A DNA stretch of 64,000 bases from Pardosa pseudoannulata. Taxonomy: Eukaryota; Arthropoda; Arachnida; Araneae; Lycosidae. The notes below the pieces were generated by a model. That model was not told where the DNA came from and did not search any database. It saw only the letters and a program-made list of their open reading frames with translations. The stretch spans positions 56,212,517-56,276,516 of the forward strand of contig CM063503.1 of the NCBI GenBank assembly GCA_032207245.1, in the 5' to 3' direction. Numbering within the stretch: position 1 is the stretch's first letter; every line of letters starts with the position of its first letter. Position numbers and translations under genes: made by a program. Below, one piece after another: positions 12,465 to 23,237 of this stretch.

Positions 12465-13110
12465 CTTCTTTAAGATATAAAATGTAAATTTTTGAAAATC
12501 AGTGGGTGGGACATTTAAAGAGACTTCGTGGACTAATGTCTGAAATGTGGGTCACTGTCTGATCGCCACTGTTTTAAGGAGTAGAACATATTACTTTTTT
12601 TATCATTACAATATAATTTAAAGAATTGTAATAAATACACTATTATTAAAAAAACAGCGGAACTTATCTATATTAAGTGAATGAAATAATTTTTCATATG
12701 AAACAAATCGTTTAATCTATAGGTTAATCTCCGAAGAAATAAAATACGTTGGTCTCTTCTCTGTTTAATCAGTTTTAAAGAATCATGGAAGATTCTTCTT
12801 TAAGATATAAAATCTAATTTTTGAAAATCAATGGGTGGAACATTTAAAAAGACTTCGTGGAGAAATGTCTGAAATGTGGATCACTATCTGATCGCCACTG
12901 TCTTAAGGGGTAGAACATATAGCTTTTTTATCATTACAATATAATTTAAAGAACTGCAACAGATACACTGTTATTAAAAAACATGAATGTATCTATGGTA
13001 AGTGAATGAAATTATTTTTCATATGAAACAAATCGTTTAATCTGTAAGTGAACCTCCAAATAAATAAAATACGTTGATCTCTTCTCTGTTTAATCAGTTT
13101 TAAAGAATCA
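12465..13110. repeat. Tandem duplication, ~330-bp unit, two copies
   Basis: CTTCTTTAAGATATAAAAT starts copies at 12465 and 12795. The copies share ATTTAAA-AGACTTCGTGGA, CTGATCGCCACTG, ATCATTACAATATAATTTAAAGAA, CATATGAAACAAATCGTTTAATCT and CTCTTCTCTGTTTAATCAG with few differences. The distal part of each unit is related to the 155-bp degenerate repeat that follows. Confidence 0.9.
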
Positions 13111-13448
13111 TGGATGATAAACTATTCGTATGTAGAATGCTGAAGCTTGTATAGTTTTTGTTTTTCATATGAATTAAATAATTTATCCTAAAATAGATTC
13201 TCCGAAATTATAGTAGATACTGATCTCATGTTCAATCAGTTCTAAAGAATATGGGTGGAAATTTTGTCCTTAAAAGGAGAATTAGTACAACATATTTATG
13301 GTTTGATAATGCAAATATTCTTTTCGTTTAAGTCAAATCTTTTATCCTAAAAATGAATTTACGAATGAATAGATTAAGTTTTTCTCTTGTTAGCTCTTTC
13401 AATTTCTAAGGTTTACGGTTGATATACTTCTCTTTAAAAGATGACGAT

Positions 13449-13460
13449 ACTTGCCTATGG
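13449..13460 (+). repeat. Left target-site duplication of SINE
   Basis: ACTTGCCTATGG, repeated exactly at 13808-13819. Confidence 0.95.
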
Positions 13461-13807
13461 GAGCCGTGGTAGCTCAGACGGCAAAGGCAACGATGTTGTA
13501 ACTGAAAGGTAGCGGGTTCGAAACCCCAGCCGGCCTAAGATCCGCCGTGTTCGTTAAAGGTGACTGGGGTACATAAAATATGTTCGTGGTCACAATGTCC
13601 TCCAAGTTCTCAATCAATATCTCTGAAAGTAACAGGCCAAGTCTGTGGGTCTTCTGCTTGGTCCCTGCTTCAAAATTACGAGGACTTACTTGAGTGAAGT
13701 CGCTCTTTCACCATATTGGTGCTCATTTAAAACGAAAGGCGCAGTTCTTGGCCTTAATATGAGAAGCTCAATCGTGTTTGGTTTGTCCAATGGTATGAGA
13801 AACAACA
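13461..13807 (+). mobile_element. tRNA-derived SINE (family 3), full length, 347 bp
   Basis: A tRNA-like head holds an A box (GTGGTAGCTCAG, about 13467-13478) and a B box (GGGTTCGAAACCCC, 13513-13526), the internal RNA polymerase III promoter. A ~270-bp body of unknown origin follows, and the 3' end is a short AAC-repeat tail. Perfect 12-bp direct repeats (ACTTGCCTATGG) flank it, the mark of LINE-encoded target-primed insertion. Removing the SINE and one repeat restores CTATGGTGAGAGACT, the sequence expected of the surrounding tandem repeat. A 61-codon frame in the body is chance. The exact duplications suggest a relatively young insertion. Confidence 0.92.
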
Positions 13808-13819
13808 ACTTGCCTATGG
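13808..13819 (+). repeat. Right target-site duplication of SINE
   Basis: ACTTGCCTATGG, identical to 13449-13460. Confidence 0.95.
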
Positions 13820-14310
13820 TGAGAGACTAGATTATTTTCCTTTTTTTTCCATTCAAAACAAAACTCTTATCCCCATAACAGAATTTCTCAATGCGAAGAA
13901 TATACTGATATCCTGTCTGTTCGGTCAATTATATAGGATCGCGACGATTACATTACGCCTAAAGAAACTTCGTAACTTGTCTCTTGTGAGAATGAAAAAT
14001 TTTTCTTTTTCATCTTAAATTTTTTTTAATCCTAAATATGAATTTTTGAAGGAATAGATAATTTTGATCACTTCTCTGTTCAATTAAATTCAGAGGATCG
14101 TGAATATTATTCTTTAAAAATACTGAGGAATTTTCCGACGGTGAGAGACTTAACTTTTAAAAAATAAAACTTTAAATAAATATAAAAATAAGACAAATAA
14201 AACGTTTACCTTAAAACTGAATATCTTAAGACTAGAAAACTCAATCTGTACTCCTTATGAGTAGAAAATAGAAATTTCTTGCCTGATTAATTGATTTAAA
14301 AGATCCGGAT

Positions 14311-15109
14311 GAATATACGGTTATTAATATACTTACGATAATAGGATAGAAAAATGTTTTCTATTACATATGTACCTCATATTTTTCTGGAAAGTTGAGC
14401 TGTAAAGGAAGAGGCCGTCTGAATTTGGTACTAGAGTTCTTTGGTTGATTTATAGGACAGTTGAGATGAGTGTTTGCAAATGACATGAAAGAGTAGTTCG
14501 GGCAATCTTGGTCTAATTACCTGTTGTGCTGAAAAAATGACTCCAACTCTCAAAACCAAATTAAACATAACAAAATAACTAGGGCACATCAATTTTATTG
14601 TATATAATAGATGTTATAAAAGCGAGGGGGTACATATCCCTTAAAAACATTCTTCGAAAATCTCATAGAGAATATTAAAAGATCATTTCTTTATGTGTAA
14701 TGACCTGGATAACTTGATTTTAAACATGTTCTTTATATGTATGCATGATCATTTGGACTCTGCACTGTGTTACAGAAAACTAATGAATATTTATGACAAT
14801 AGCGAAATAGATTAATCATGCATTGTATATTTTGTTTGGCTTCAGTTTCAATGCTAATAAATGAGATTGACAAGGATTAGTAAAAATATAGTTATCCGTT
14901 CTAAGTGGTATGAATAAATAAAAATAAATAATATAAAAATACACTGATATAGTTTTATATTATAAAATCTGTTCAAGGTAACATGGGATAAGTTGCTTAA
15001 CAGAAAAATTTGGATCTTTTGAAAAATTCAGGTGTAATTCAGGTAAGCGATTACTAAAGGAGAAAAAGAATACTGATATATTACTATTTTTTATTAAATT
15101 GTTTAATTT
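14311..15109. other. AT-rich non-coding stretch
   Basis: Nothing recognised. Confidence 0.35.
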
Positions 15110-15335
15110 TATTTTTGAATAAATGATTCTGTAAAATTATAATTTTTTTCCATTGTTGAGAGAATTTCTTTAACCACTGATTGTCTGTACACAGAGCCTG
15201 TTAGAATAGTTAGATTGCTTATTTTTCAGTAAATGATTTTTTAATAAAAGATTATACCTTTTTCCACTGTAGAGAGGATTTCTTTAACCACTTAACTGAT
15301 TTGTCTGAGCATAGTGCGTGCTAAAAGAGTTAATG
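15110..15335. repeat. Tandem duplication, ~110-bp unit, two copies
   Basis: AATAAATGATT...TTTTTCCATTGTTGAGAGAATTTCTTTAACCACT near 15117-15178 is repeated as AGTAAATGATT...TTTTTCCACTGTAGAGAGGATTTCTTTAACCACT near 15230-15292. Both continue into GATTxGTCTG.xCAxAGxGxxTG.TA.AA.AGTTA. Confidence 0.85.
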
Positions 15336-15367
15336 TGATATGTTAATGTTTGACTTTGTGTCCACAG

Positions 15368-15371
15368 TTAA
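15368..15371. repeat. TTAA target duplication (left)
   Basis: TTAA directly before the terminal inverted repeat of the piggyBac-like element; its partner is at 15857-15860. Confidence 0.8.
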
Positions 15372-15856
15372 CACATTGTATGCCGAACACGTACTAGTAC
15401 GTTTTCTGACGACTGATACTTGAGCGCGGGTCACGTACTAGTACGGGTTAGTGTAATAACATGGGTTTGTGGGTACAAAAATTACGGTATATACAGGAAA
15501 ACGAAGCCTAATGTTCTTATCTTTCATTTTTTTATAATGTAAAAATGTTTATATATAACATAATTCGAAAAAATTAAAACTATATATTACTATTTCTATT
15601 TGATTTTTCATATTTACGATACTATTATAAATGTATCCACTAAAAAATATATTTTTTGTTTACAAAAATCTTATGATTGTTATTTATATATTTCTATTTA
15701 TATATTTATTTATATATTTCAATATAAAATACGAAAAGTTGGTTAAAAAATTAAATAATTTTCCATCTATTGAGATTTAACTTAATAACTAAATTTACGC
15801 GCAAAACGCCGGTTCCCTGTAAAATTCCGCTGCGAAATGTTCCTGAATACAATGTG
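15372..15856. mobile_element. piggyBac-like MITE, copy 1, 485 bp
   Basis: The element starts CACATTGTATGCC and ends, on the opposite strand, CACATTGTATTC. Both ends are flanked by TTAA, the duplication typical of piggyBac transposons. It shares both ends with the 333-bp copy at 56643-56975. A 14-bp perfect palindrome (ACGTACTAGTACGT, 15389-15402) lies just inside the left end, and its 12-bp core recurs at 15434-15445. The interior is AT-rich and non-coding, so any movement would need a transposase from elsewhere. Superfamily is inferred from TTAA and the inverted ends. Confidence 0.8.
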
Positions 15857-15860
15857 TTAA
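15857..15860. repeat. TTAA target duplication (right)
   Basis: TTAA directly after the right terminal inverted repeat. Confidence 0.8.
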
Positions 15861-17199
15861 CGTATTGTGCTTCAAAGAAAACAACAGCATTCCAGTGAAA
15901 CAGAATTCTGTAGATTTTCAAGACTTTTCTTACCTAATAAATGATGTTCGTTTGTATTTTCGTATCCGCCGTAAACCGGCACTATCTCACTTCTTGCTTC
16001 AAATTATATCACGTAAGAAGCGTACCTTAAATATACGAAAAAAAAGCGTAAAAGCTGAAAATTTCTTTTAAAATTATTTTTTTAATGTATTTTGTTCCCT
16101 TTATATTAAAGTTTATTTTTGGGGGAAGTACATTGCTATGATCTAAATGCCGGCTTTCAGTCATAAAAGTTTAAGAAATTTTCTTACAGGAATCACTCCC
16201 AATACTTCAATTTCATGATAATGGACTTTTAAATTCAATTTCAAATCTTTTGAAGCTAAACTGAAAACGAAGCTCTAATAAGAAGTGGCATTTTTGGAAT
16301 AAATTGGTTTTAAAAAAGGAGCAGTCGAGTAGTTTAACCTGCATGAATAATACAAGGAAGTATTTGCCATGAAGTTGCTTAAAGCAATAAATTTTTTAGT
16401 TGAAAAAGTCATGAAAAAAAGTTTTCTTTTTCTGATGAATCCGTCTCTGCTATCTTTTATCGTTCTTCTGAATGCCCATATAATGTTCATATGATAATAT
16501 TAAATTTGATCTTGGGTTTATTATATGTCAAGCTGACTAAAATATAAAGGTTAACTTTATTAGATTGCAGAATCACAGTCAACGTTTTTGAATTAAACCA
16601 ACACCTAATGCTTTAAGGTTATGTATTCAAAATGATTGTTTCTATGCTGAAATTGTGTCTGTTTGTTTTTGATTACGTAATAAAATTTTACGAAAATTTG
16701 TTAAAAATTTAAAACATTTAAGTCTTTATAAAATCATGAAATTATCCCCCTTACTTCTTACAAAAAATATGTATTAAATGAGTAAAGATATTAAAATTAT
16801 GATATTAAAATAAGATATTAGAAGATATTAAAATTAAAATTATAAAAATATGTTATATCACGATCCGTAATTTTTAAAAATTCTACACAATAAAAGAGTT
16901 TAATTATTTTCTGTGTATATAGTTGTATTATTTACAGATTTAATTAGTATCATCCAGATAAATAAATAATGGCTAAATATTTATAAATTCATTACTTTTT
17001 CTTTCAAATCGGGACAAGTTTCAGAACATTTATTTTAAAAGAATTTCTATGTTATTGATTTCTTGTATGGAATGCTGTTTTTAAATTATATAAATTCAAA
17101 TTGCAGAGTAATTCCTATACACTATATTGGGCTATTTTTTGGATATTAGTACAATACCTACATTTTTCTCAAAATTTTCATGTAATAATTTTTATGTAT
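15861..17199. other. AT-rich non-coding stretch
   Basis: No gene is seen. Short frames at 15865-16071 (which starts within the right TTAA flank) and 16275-16490 (minus) have no recognisable features. Confidence 0.35.
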
Positions 17200-17345
17200 T
17201 TTTATATTAATCAATTAAGACGGATAATTTTTTTTAAACTTATAAGAGTTGAAATAGGATTTAACCTTTAACTATTGTGGATATATTTTTGTGAGCTAAA
17301 ACTATTTCCAGTTCTTTATTTCAATTAATTTTTAACTAGCTTCCA
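17200..17345. repeat. Fragment of dispersed repeat, partner at 58.44 kb
   Basis: CAATTAAGACGGATAATTTT...AAGAGTTGAAATAGGxxTTAA matches CAACTAAGACTGATAATTTT...AAGAGTTGAAATAGGTATTAA at 58443-58495. GTGAGCTxAAAA matches downstream. Confidence 0.6.
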
Positions 17346-17455
17346 ACTTTGTGTTCCCGAAAACTTGCTGCAGGAAGATAGTGAGAAAGGTGACGATTTT
17401 CGAATGGTTAGGGTGCTAATCTTTCTTACAGATGTTCGTGGGTTTGCATCCCACT

Positions 17456-17461
17456 ATGGTA
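17456..17461. repeat. Target-site duplication, left side of LTR insert
   Basis: ATGGTA, matching ATGGCA at 18053-18058 with one difference. Confidence 0.55.
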
Positions 17462-18052
17462 TGGAGACCCCTGCTATGGCTCAAAGATTCTTAAAAAAGT
17501 ATCCGTAGGGATCACATCATATATAAAACCATGATTAGAAGGGATTCACAAGGTGCAGTTAAATAAAACAACTAGATCTAGACACAGGCATTTATTTAAG
17601 ATAGTATAATGAATGACGTAGAGCTCTGGATATCAAACTGAACTAACGTTACAGAAGTTTAAAATACTGAAAGTACATACAAGTTACATAAACAAACATC
17701 AGCACCTTCGATGCAACCGAGCTACCTGCTACTGTCACACTGACTCTTATATAGGCAGACAACATATACATACATTACAGATATTTTCATATTTAAAAAG
17801 ATGCTGGGTTGTCACAAATAAAAATGCGATAACTATAAAACTTTACTCACAACAAATATCAATACAGATCAATGAATTCATGGTACAATAATATGCGGAA
17901 TTACATTACGATATTTATAATATATACAAGACACTATTTACAAAGACTGAACGTTGCTTCAATGACCCTAATCAGAAATAATGCGTATGACGTCAATCTT
18001 CGGCGAATCGAAACGAGGCAACGACTTTAGTTGTTATTGCGTAATTACCCCA
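17462..18052 (-). mobile_element. Solo LTR-like element inserted in a SINE, 591 bp
   Basis: The insert starts TGGAGACCCC and ends ATTACCCCA, so it has TG...CA ends, with a near-perfect 6-bp duplication (ATGGTA / ATGGCA) on both sides. Read on the minus strand it has the layout of an LTR: a long U3, a TATA box (CCTATATAAGAG, about 17747-17758) roughly 290 bp in, and a polyadenylation signal (TTAAATAAATG, about 17591-17601) roughly 450 bp in, followed by ~140 bp of U5. There is no internal retroviral-type coding sequence and no second LTR, so it is best read as a solo LTR left by recombination. The superfamily cannot be told from this. Confidence 0.65.
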
Positions 18053-18315
18053 ATGGCATCGATGTTCGTAGCCGTTCGGAATCGGATTTAAACAGTAGGT
18101 TTCAGTTTCATTACCCCTTGTATTGCAAAAGTGTAGATTGTAGCTCTCCAAACCACACCAAACTAAATCAATAGGATTTAAAAGTTGTGAAAATGCTTAG
18201 GGGATAAAATATATGAGAAAGAATAGTATAATTATAATTTAATAATTATAATTATATTAAGCATTTAAAGATTTATTTTGTATCAAAACAAATATGTTCT
18301 TCAGCATGTACCACA

Positions 18316-18365
18316 ACTCCCTCGAAAAGCACAAACCTTAAAAGGTTTGTGCTTTTCGAGGGAGT
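18316..18365. repeat. Near-perfect 50-bp palindrome (24-bp arms, 2-nt loop)
   Basis: Arm 18316-18339 (ACTCCCTCGAAAAGCACAAA + CCTT) is the exact reverse complement of 18342-18365, with only AA between. It is GC-richer than its flanks. No related copy was noticed elsewhere in the window. Confidence 0.95.
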
Positions 18366-19743
18366 CAATTTCGAAGTCACTTCCCTATACATCTATAACA
18401 GCTCTCAATAATTTATAAAAGAATGGGAATAAATGAAAAATACAATAATTACTTTTATTTTTAGGGCATCTCACTTAAGCTCAAATAAAAATAAACTTCC
18501 TATTTATGCTAATTGATATTTTATATAAGTATCTTTGAACTATAAAATTTTACCAAAGCAGAATCAATTAAAATTAAATTGTTGTCAATTAAAATTATTA
18601 TTATTATTATTATTATTTGCTAACATGCTCTATCAACTTATCCTGAAATATATTAGAAAATTATAAACTTGATAACTGGAAGCAAAGATATGTATAAAAT
18701 GTTTGACCTTTCTTTCAAAAGTATTGTTTGTATTTATGTTAGTAGGTCTCAGGTAGCATTGGCTCATTGTATTTCCTATTTTGTGGATGTACACATATGA
18801 GGACATTAAATAATAGAAATATTTTGTGAATAATAATATAAACTTATGTAGTCACGTTTTCTGTAACCTACGCATTTTTTATGCATTCAATTCCTTTTTT
18901 TAAATCCGCTTAGGTCTTTCGGAGTTATTGATAGCACTTAAGTCCTTTTTTTCAACAATGGACGAGTATCCAAAAACAGGATGTGAAAAGCGGTATTAAC
19001 TAATGTTCTTAAAGGATAATATAGCACTTGATTCTTCTTTCTAGAAGAATTGATATTACATAGTAATATTACGTTGGAGAGAGGAGTTTTATATCATATA
19101 TCGGATTTTAAAATGGGTCATAAAATTAACCTAGAAATTCCAAGTTTAATAACTTGACCCAGTTAAAGAAAGTTTTCGCCATACTTTTGTTTTGAGGACT
19201 GTTTGGAAAAATTTTAGGCTTCAGAAATAAAGAATATATTATGCATGCGTTTATTTAGCAAGAGACTAGTTTTGTAAATAAAAAAGATTTTAAATCTGAA
19301 ATTTATTAAAATAAAAGGAGAAGAGTGCTAATTTTAATTCGTAATACCAAAATAGAGCAACTAAAACAATATGCCATAATATGAGAAATGAAACAAACCA
19401 GTGACATAGCGTAGATTTTTGTTGATTGAGGCCAAATTTGCATCTGTCCTCGTACAAGGTATGATATAATTATAATAATAAAATTTTCTATAACAAGGAA
19501 AATATTAAACTGCAAAAAAGTTGCTTTTCTCCAAAATTTAAAATGCTTTAAAACTAAGAAACAAAATTGAATTCGGAAATATGTTTTGAATTTTGATTTT
19601 AATAAGTTATTTAAAAACAGCATTATTACTTTAATAAAATTTATTGTTAAGTGAAAAATATGATAAATATTTTTAAAACAACTGACTATTGTAATACGAT
19701 AATTTTTATTTCCTGAAGAAAATAATCTTAGGAATCAACATTA
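18366..19743. other. AT-rich non-coding stretch
   Basis: No gene is seen. A (TTA)7 microsatellite lies at about 18597-18617. A 105-codon minus-strand frame at 19306-19623 is Leu/Ile/Phe-rich as expected of AT-rich DNA and is not recognised. Confidence 0.35.
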
Positions 19744-19799
19744 TGTATATCTATCTATCTATCTATATATATCTCTCTCTCTATATATATATATTTATA
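19744..19799. repeat. Compound microsatellite (ATCT)n/(CT)n/(AT)n
   Basis: TATC repeats followed by CTCTCTCT and (AT)n, directly abutting the LTR-like unit that starts at 19800. Confidence 0.9.
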
Positions 19800-20328
19800 T
19801 GCAATATATCAAAATTATTTAACTTTAATATTTCCTTAAAAACCTCCTCTATCTCATTCTATATCCTAGTCTCTAAATGTCTTAATCAAAGGAGCGTCCT
19901 CGACTTAAAATTATTTTGATACAATTCCCAAAGCTTTCTATCCTATAGATGTAAATTTTCTGTCTATTCAACACGTTTTCCAGCTGTCGCCGGCAAATGG
20001 CTCCAGGTTTTTCTGATCTTAACACTTAAATTCGCTGAGTAAGTTTCTTGTCCCTTAGGAAAATTCTTTCTGTCTTCGCTCTTGGGTGCACCTCTATTCT
20101 AGCAGATTTTTGTGTCTTTCTTTTGAATGTCATTGATTAGTAAAGATGTCCGTTTTAGCAGCTCTAAAATAAAGTTTTAATTAGACTTGTGCTGTTCTCT
20201 TCAATGTGGCCAGACTGCATCATTCGTTATTACTGCTAGCTGATTAGGCTTCTCCTTGCCCAGTAGCCCGGGCAAGTAAAAATAATAGGGGCTATAATGT
20301 CCAGCAGTTTTATAATTATTGGATTACA
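19800..20328. mobile_element. LTR-like unit A, copy 1 (529 bp) adjoining a microsatellite
   Basis: The unit begins TGCAATATATC and ends GGATTACA. It aligns over its full length with 23598-24161. Shared blocks in order: TTAATCAAAGxAGxGTCCTCGACTTAAAATT, CCAGCTGTCGCCxGCAAATGGCTC, TTAAATTCGCTGAxTAAGTTTC, TTAGGCTTCTCCTTxCCCAG and CGGGCAAGTAAAAATAATAGGG. No frame is conserved. The TG...CA ends suggest a solo LTR. Strand is undetermined, because no clear TATA/polyadenylation pair was found. Confidence 0.65.
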
Positions 20329-20390
20329 TGTATGTAAGTAGATATGTATATTAATAAATTTTCGTTATTACTAATTGAACAATTGGTATT

Positions 20391-20450
20391 TTACCGCCCT
20401 ATGCGGGAGCCCCATTGCTCCCCTTCCAAGTTACGCCACTGCATCTAAAA
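20391..20450 (-). mobile_element. Possible hAT-type terminal repeat remnant
   Basis: Read on the minus strand, GCAGTGGCGTAACTTGGAAGG resembles a CAGTGGCGTAAC-type end seen in DNA transposons. No partner end or 8-bp duplication was found, so this is a weak call. Confidence 0.3.
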
Positions 20451-20459
20451 GATTGTGGT

Positions 20460-21120
20460 CACAATTAAAACCGATCACTTAAAGCACATTAAAAATTAAA
20501 TTGCATAATTCAATAAGCAATTCAATATACAACCATGAATAATTGTTAATCATTTGAAAATTTGCTGAGTTTGCATGGAATCAAAAGCTCAAATCATAAT
20601 ACGAATTTAGTAGACAAATTATCTGCGAATAGAAACGGATCAGATTTCAATTCACCGATAATCACTGATAATTACTGATAATCACAGGCCACTACTTTTT
20701 AAATTAAGAAATTAAACGAACTGTTTTTTTTTCAAATCTATTTTTTCGAATAAAATTAATGTTTAGTAAAGCTGATCGTTTTTCGGTTGACACATACATG
20801 CAATATAAATTAGATATTTTTTGTTGAATATAATTTTCTCTAATAATTTTCATAGGCTTTAAAATATATAAATTAAAATAATGGAGTATTTTATAGAAAG
20901 GAAAAACATTGTGCAGGTGATTATGCTGCTGATTGTTTTTATAATTGCTTTAATAATTTACTTTCTGAACAGTACATTTTATATGAGAAATACAAATTAA
21001 GACTAGAGTTAGTTCAATAAATTTTATTCATTATTTTAGATAAATTATAAAAAAAAATCTTGGAAAGAAACTAAAAGAATTTTTAATTTTATAAAATTAA
21101 ATCAACAATGATTTTGATAA
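20460..21120. other. AT-rich non-coding stretch
   Basis: Nothing recognised beyond short direct repeats (GATAATCACTGATAATTACTG) near 20660. Confidence 0.35.
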
Positions 21121-21124
21121 ATGT

Positions 21125-21240
21125 GTAGGGCGTTGCTGTTTGGTGACAGAGTCCGTGGGTTCGAATTCCATTGCTCGTATTGATGTTCGTAGCCGTTTAG
21201 AATCGGATTTAGTAACTCTCAAAACCAACTAAAAATAATT
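21125..21240 (+). mobile_element. SINE family 1, shortened copy
   Basis: B-box region GTGGGTTCGAATTCCA (about 21155-21170) followed by GATGTTCGTAGCCGTTTAGAATCGGATTTA and a degenerate tail (CTCTCAAAACCAACTAAA). The middle, including the TCTCATTAG..GCAAAACAGTAGACC block, is deleted. Confidence 0.75.
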
Positions 21241-21319
21241 TGTTATAATATTGTTATGTTTTAATCCATTAATGAGAGTCATCTTTTTTACACATGTTGA
21301 GGAATATCTTAATTATAAA

Positions 21320-21720
21320 TTATTATGAAAATCTAAGTGTAAAACATACATAACACTTAAACAACTTTGAATATTACAGCAGGTCTTAATTAGTAACAAC
21401 TATTACATAACATACATATAAATATAAATTATTAGGGACATCTAAAAGTAAAACACACATAACACTTAAACAACTTTGAATATTACAGCAGGTCTTAATT
21501 AGTAACAACTATTACATATGATAACATACATATAAATATAAATTATTATGGACTTCTAAGAGTAAAACACATATTTAACACTTATGAATAAAAATACTGT
21601 AATTGAAACTTAATACATCTATTGTCTTGCTTATTCGATGTAACACTTGCATATAAATTTGAAATTACAGCAGGTTTGATTTAACAAAGTAAAACATACA
21701 TAAATTAAAACTTTTATATT
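21320..21720. repeat. Tandem repeat, ~109-116-bp unit, 3-4 copies
   Basis: TAACACTTA recurs at 21351, 21460 and 21576. The unit includes CAACTTTGAATATTACAGCAGGTCTTAATTAG, and the first two copies are almost identical. A degenerate fourth copy (AATTACAGCAGGTTTGATT) is near 21663. Confidence 0.9.
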
Positions 21721-22084
21721 TTATTAATTTAAGCAATTTCCAAGATGAATTATGTTAAACTTTATTAACCATTGCATATAAATATACAAAAATAAGTGTG
21801 TGGTAGAACTTTTTATACACAAAATTATTTATGATATTTTTCAAGGCCTTTTGGTATGAAAGCACTGAGTACACATTTTTATAAAAACTATTGCATTTAT
21901 ATAAACAAAAATTATAAACTTTAGATTAACTACAGTGCAATTTCCATTTAGTAAACTCTTTAACATATGTTCCGATTAGGTGGTCAACATTACATGGAAT
22001 CCCCAATGTTTACTTTCCAAGCATGCTTGGAAAATTTCAATCTACAGGACAAAATTATAAGTCAAAACAGATACTGAAAAACTT

Positions 22085-22300
22085 GGTAGATTATTTATGG
22101 AATTGTCATTTACCCTCACTGAAAAAGGTAAATTACTTCAAGACACAATATGAATTGCACAAACTATATTTTAGCTGATCCTAAAACGGGGCTCTAGGCA
22201 TTACTGGTTAAAATTACCTCTTAAAATAATTGAGTTCGTTGCTGAAAATAAAACTATTTTATAAGTTTGGCTTTTAAAAATTAATTTTATATTAAGAACA
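22085..22300. repeat. Dispersed repeat copy, partner at 62.64 kb
   Basis: GTCATTTACCCTCACTGAAAAAG, GCACAAACTATATTTTAGCTG, CTAAAACxGGG, CATTxxTGGTTAAAAT and AAACTATTTT align in order with 62667-62820. Divergence is considerable and the class is unknown. Confidence 0.6.
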
Positions 22301-23010
22301 CATTTATTAACTAAGTACAGTGCTATTTTAAAACATTTCATTTTTAATAGTATGTTTTAGTAAATTGCATAAAAAATTGCATGGCAGAGAGCTAAGAAAA
22401 TTACGCATTTTAATGATACAGATATAAATGTCAACTTTTCATTTTGCGATTAACAGTGGAATAAGTTCCTGCCCACGTATGGCTATAAATGAATTCTGCG
22501 ATGACATGACAGCTGCAGTTGTAATTATCTAGTTAATAGTTGTTTAACACGCTGCTCTTTTCGAGAAGAAGCATTGTGCTTGACGTGTTCTTCTTAACAG
22601 TTAAAAAAGGGAATTTTTTTATCTTACTTAAAAGATCGTCATTTTGGAAAGAAAATAAGATAAAGAATGCAAAATATTTAATGTGATATTTTATAAAAAG
22701 GATTAAACATTTCTAATTTTATACAGTTCTATTTATTACAAACAGGTAATATATAATTAGATTTTTGGATATGTGTTTGCAGATATGTACAGTAGCCCAG
22801 GAAACACTTCACATGAATGTGAAAAAGGAACTATAAAGAACTAAAAGCAAAATTTGTAAATGGAAATATGTAAGACGTTTTCTAAGATTTATTTTTTGAA
22901 AATTCATATGTTATTAGGAATACAAATAGATTTAAACATAATGTTCACATAATACATTTTAGTAGTATTTTTTAACTGTCTTTCTAGTGTTGTAATTTTT
23001 TATATGAATA
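22301..23010. other. AT-rich non-coding stretch
   Basis: No gene is seen. A GC-richer patch at 22460-22600 is unrecognised. Confidence 0.35.

Positions 23011-23230
<220 letters not shown>

Positions 23231-23237
<7 letters not shown>

Larger units (their letters stand above)
13085..14310. repeat. Degenerate ~147-166-bp tandem repeat, interrupted by a SINE
   Basis: A block resembling CTCTGTTCAATCAGTTCTAAAGAATC recurs near 13085, 13232, 13398, 13918, 14075 and 14284. Removing the 359 bp added by the SINE brings most spacings to about 147-166 bp (the last is ~209). Associated blocks (TTTATCCTAAAATxGAATTT.CGAA, GGTGAGAGACT) recur too. Copies are diverged, so the array predates the SINE. Confidence 0.65.
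17389..18172 (+). mobile_element. SINE family 1, split by a solo LTR
   Basis: The left part (17389-17461) is a decayed tRNA-like head, with an A-box region (CGAATGGTTAGGGTGCTAAT) and a B-box region (GTGGGTTTGCATCCCAC). The right part (18053-18172) continues with GATGTTCGTAGCCGTTCGGAATCGGATTTAA and ends in the family tail (GCAAAAGTGTAGATTGTAGC...CAAACCACACCAAAC). The joined parts match the order in the SINE at 28609. The 591 bp between them are a later insertion. Confidence 0.85.

Noticed and set aside
13461..13535. Possible tRNA gene
   Set aside because: Same reasoning: a 12-bp target duplication encloses a 347-bp unit, so it is a SINE head.
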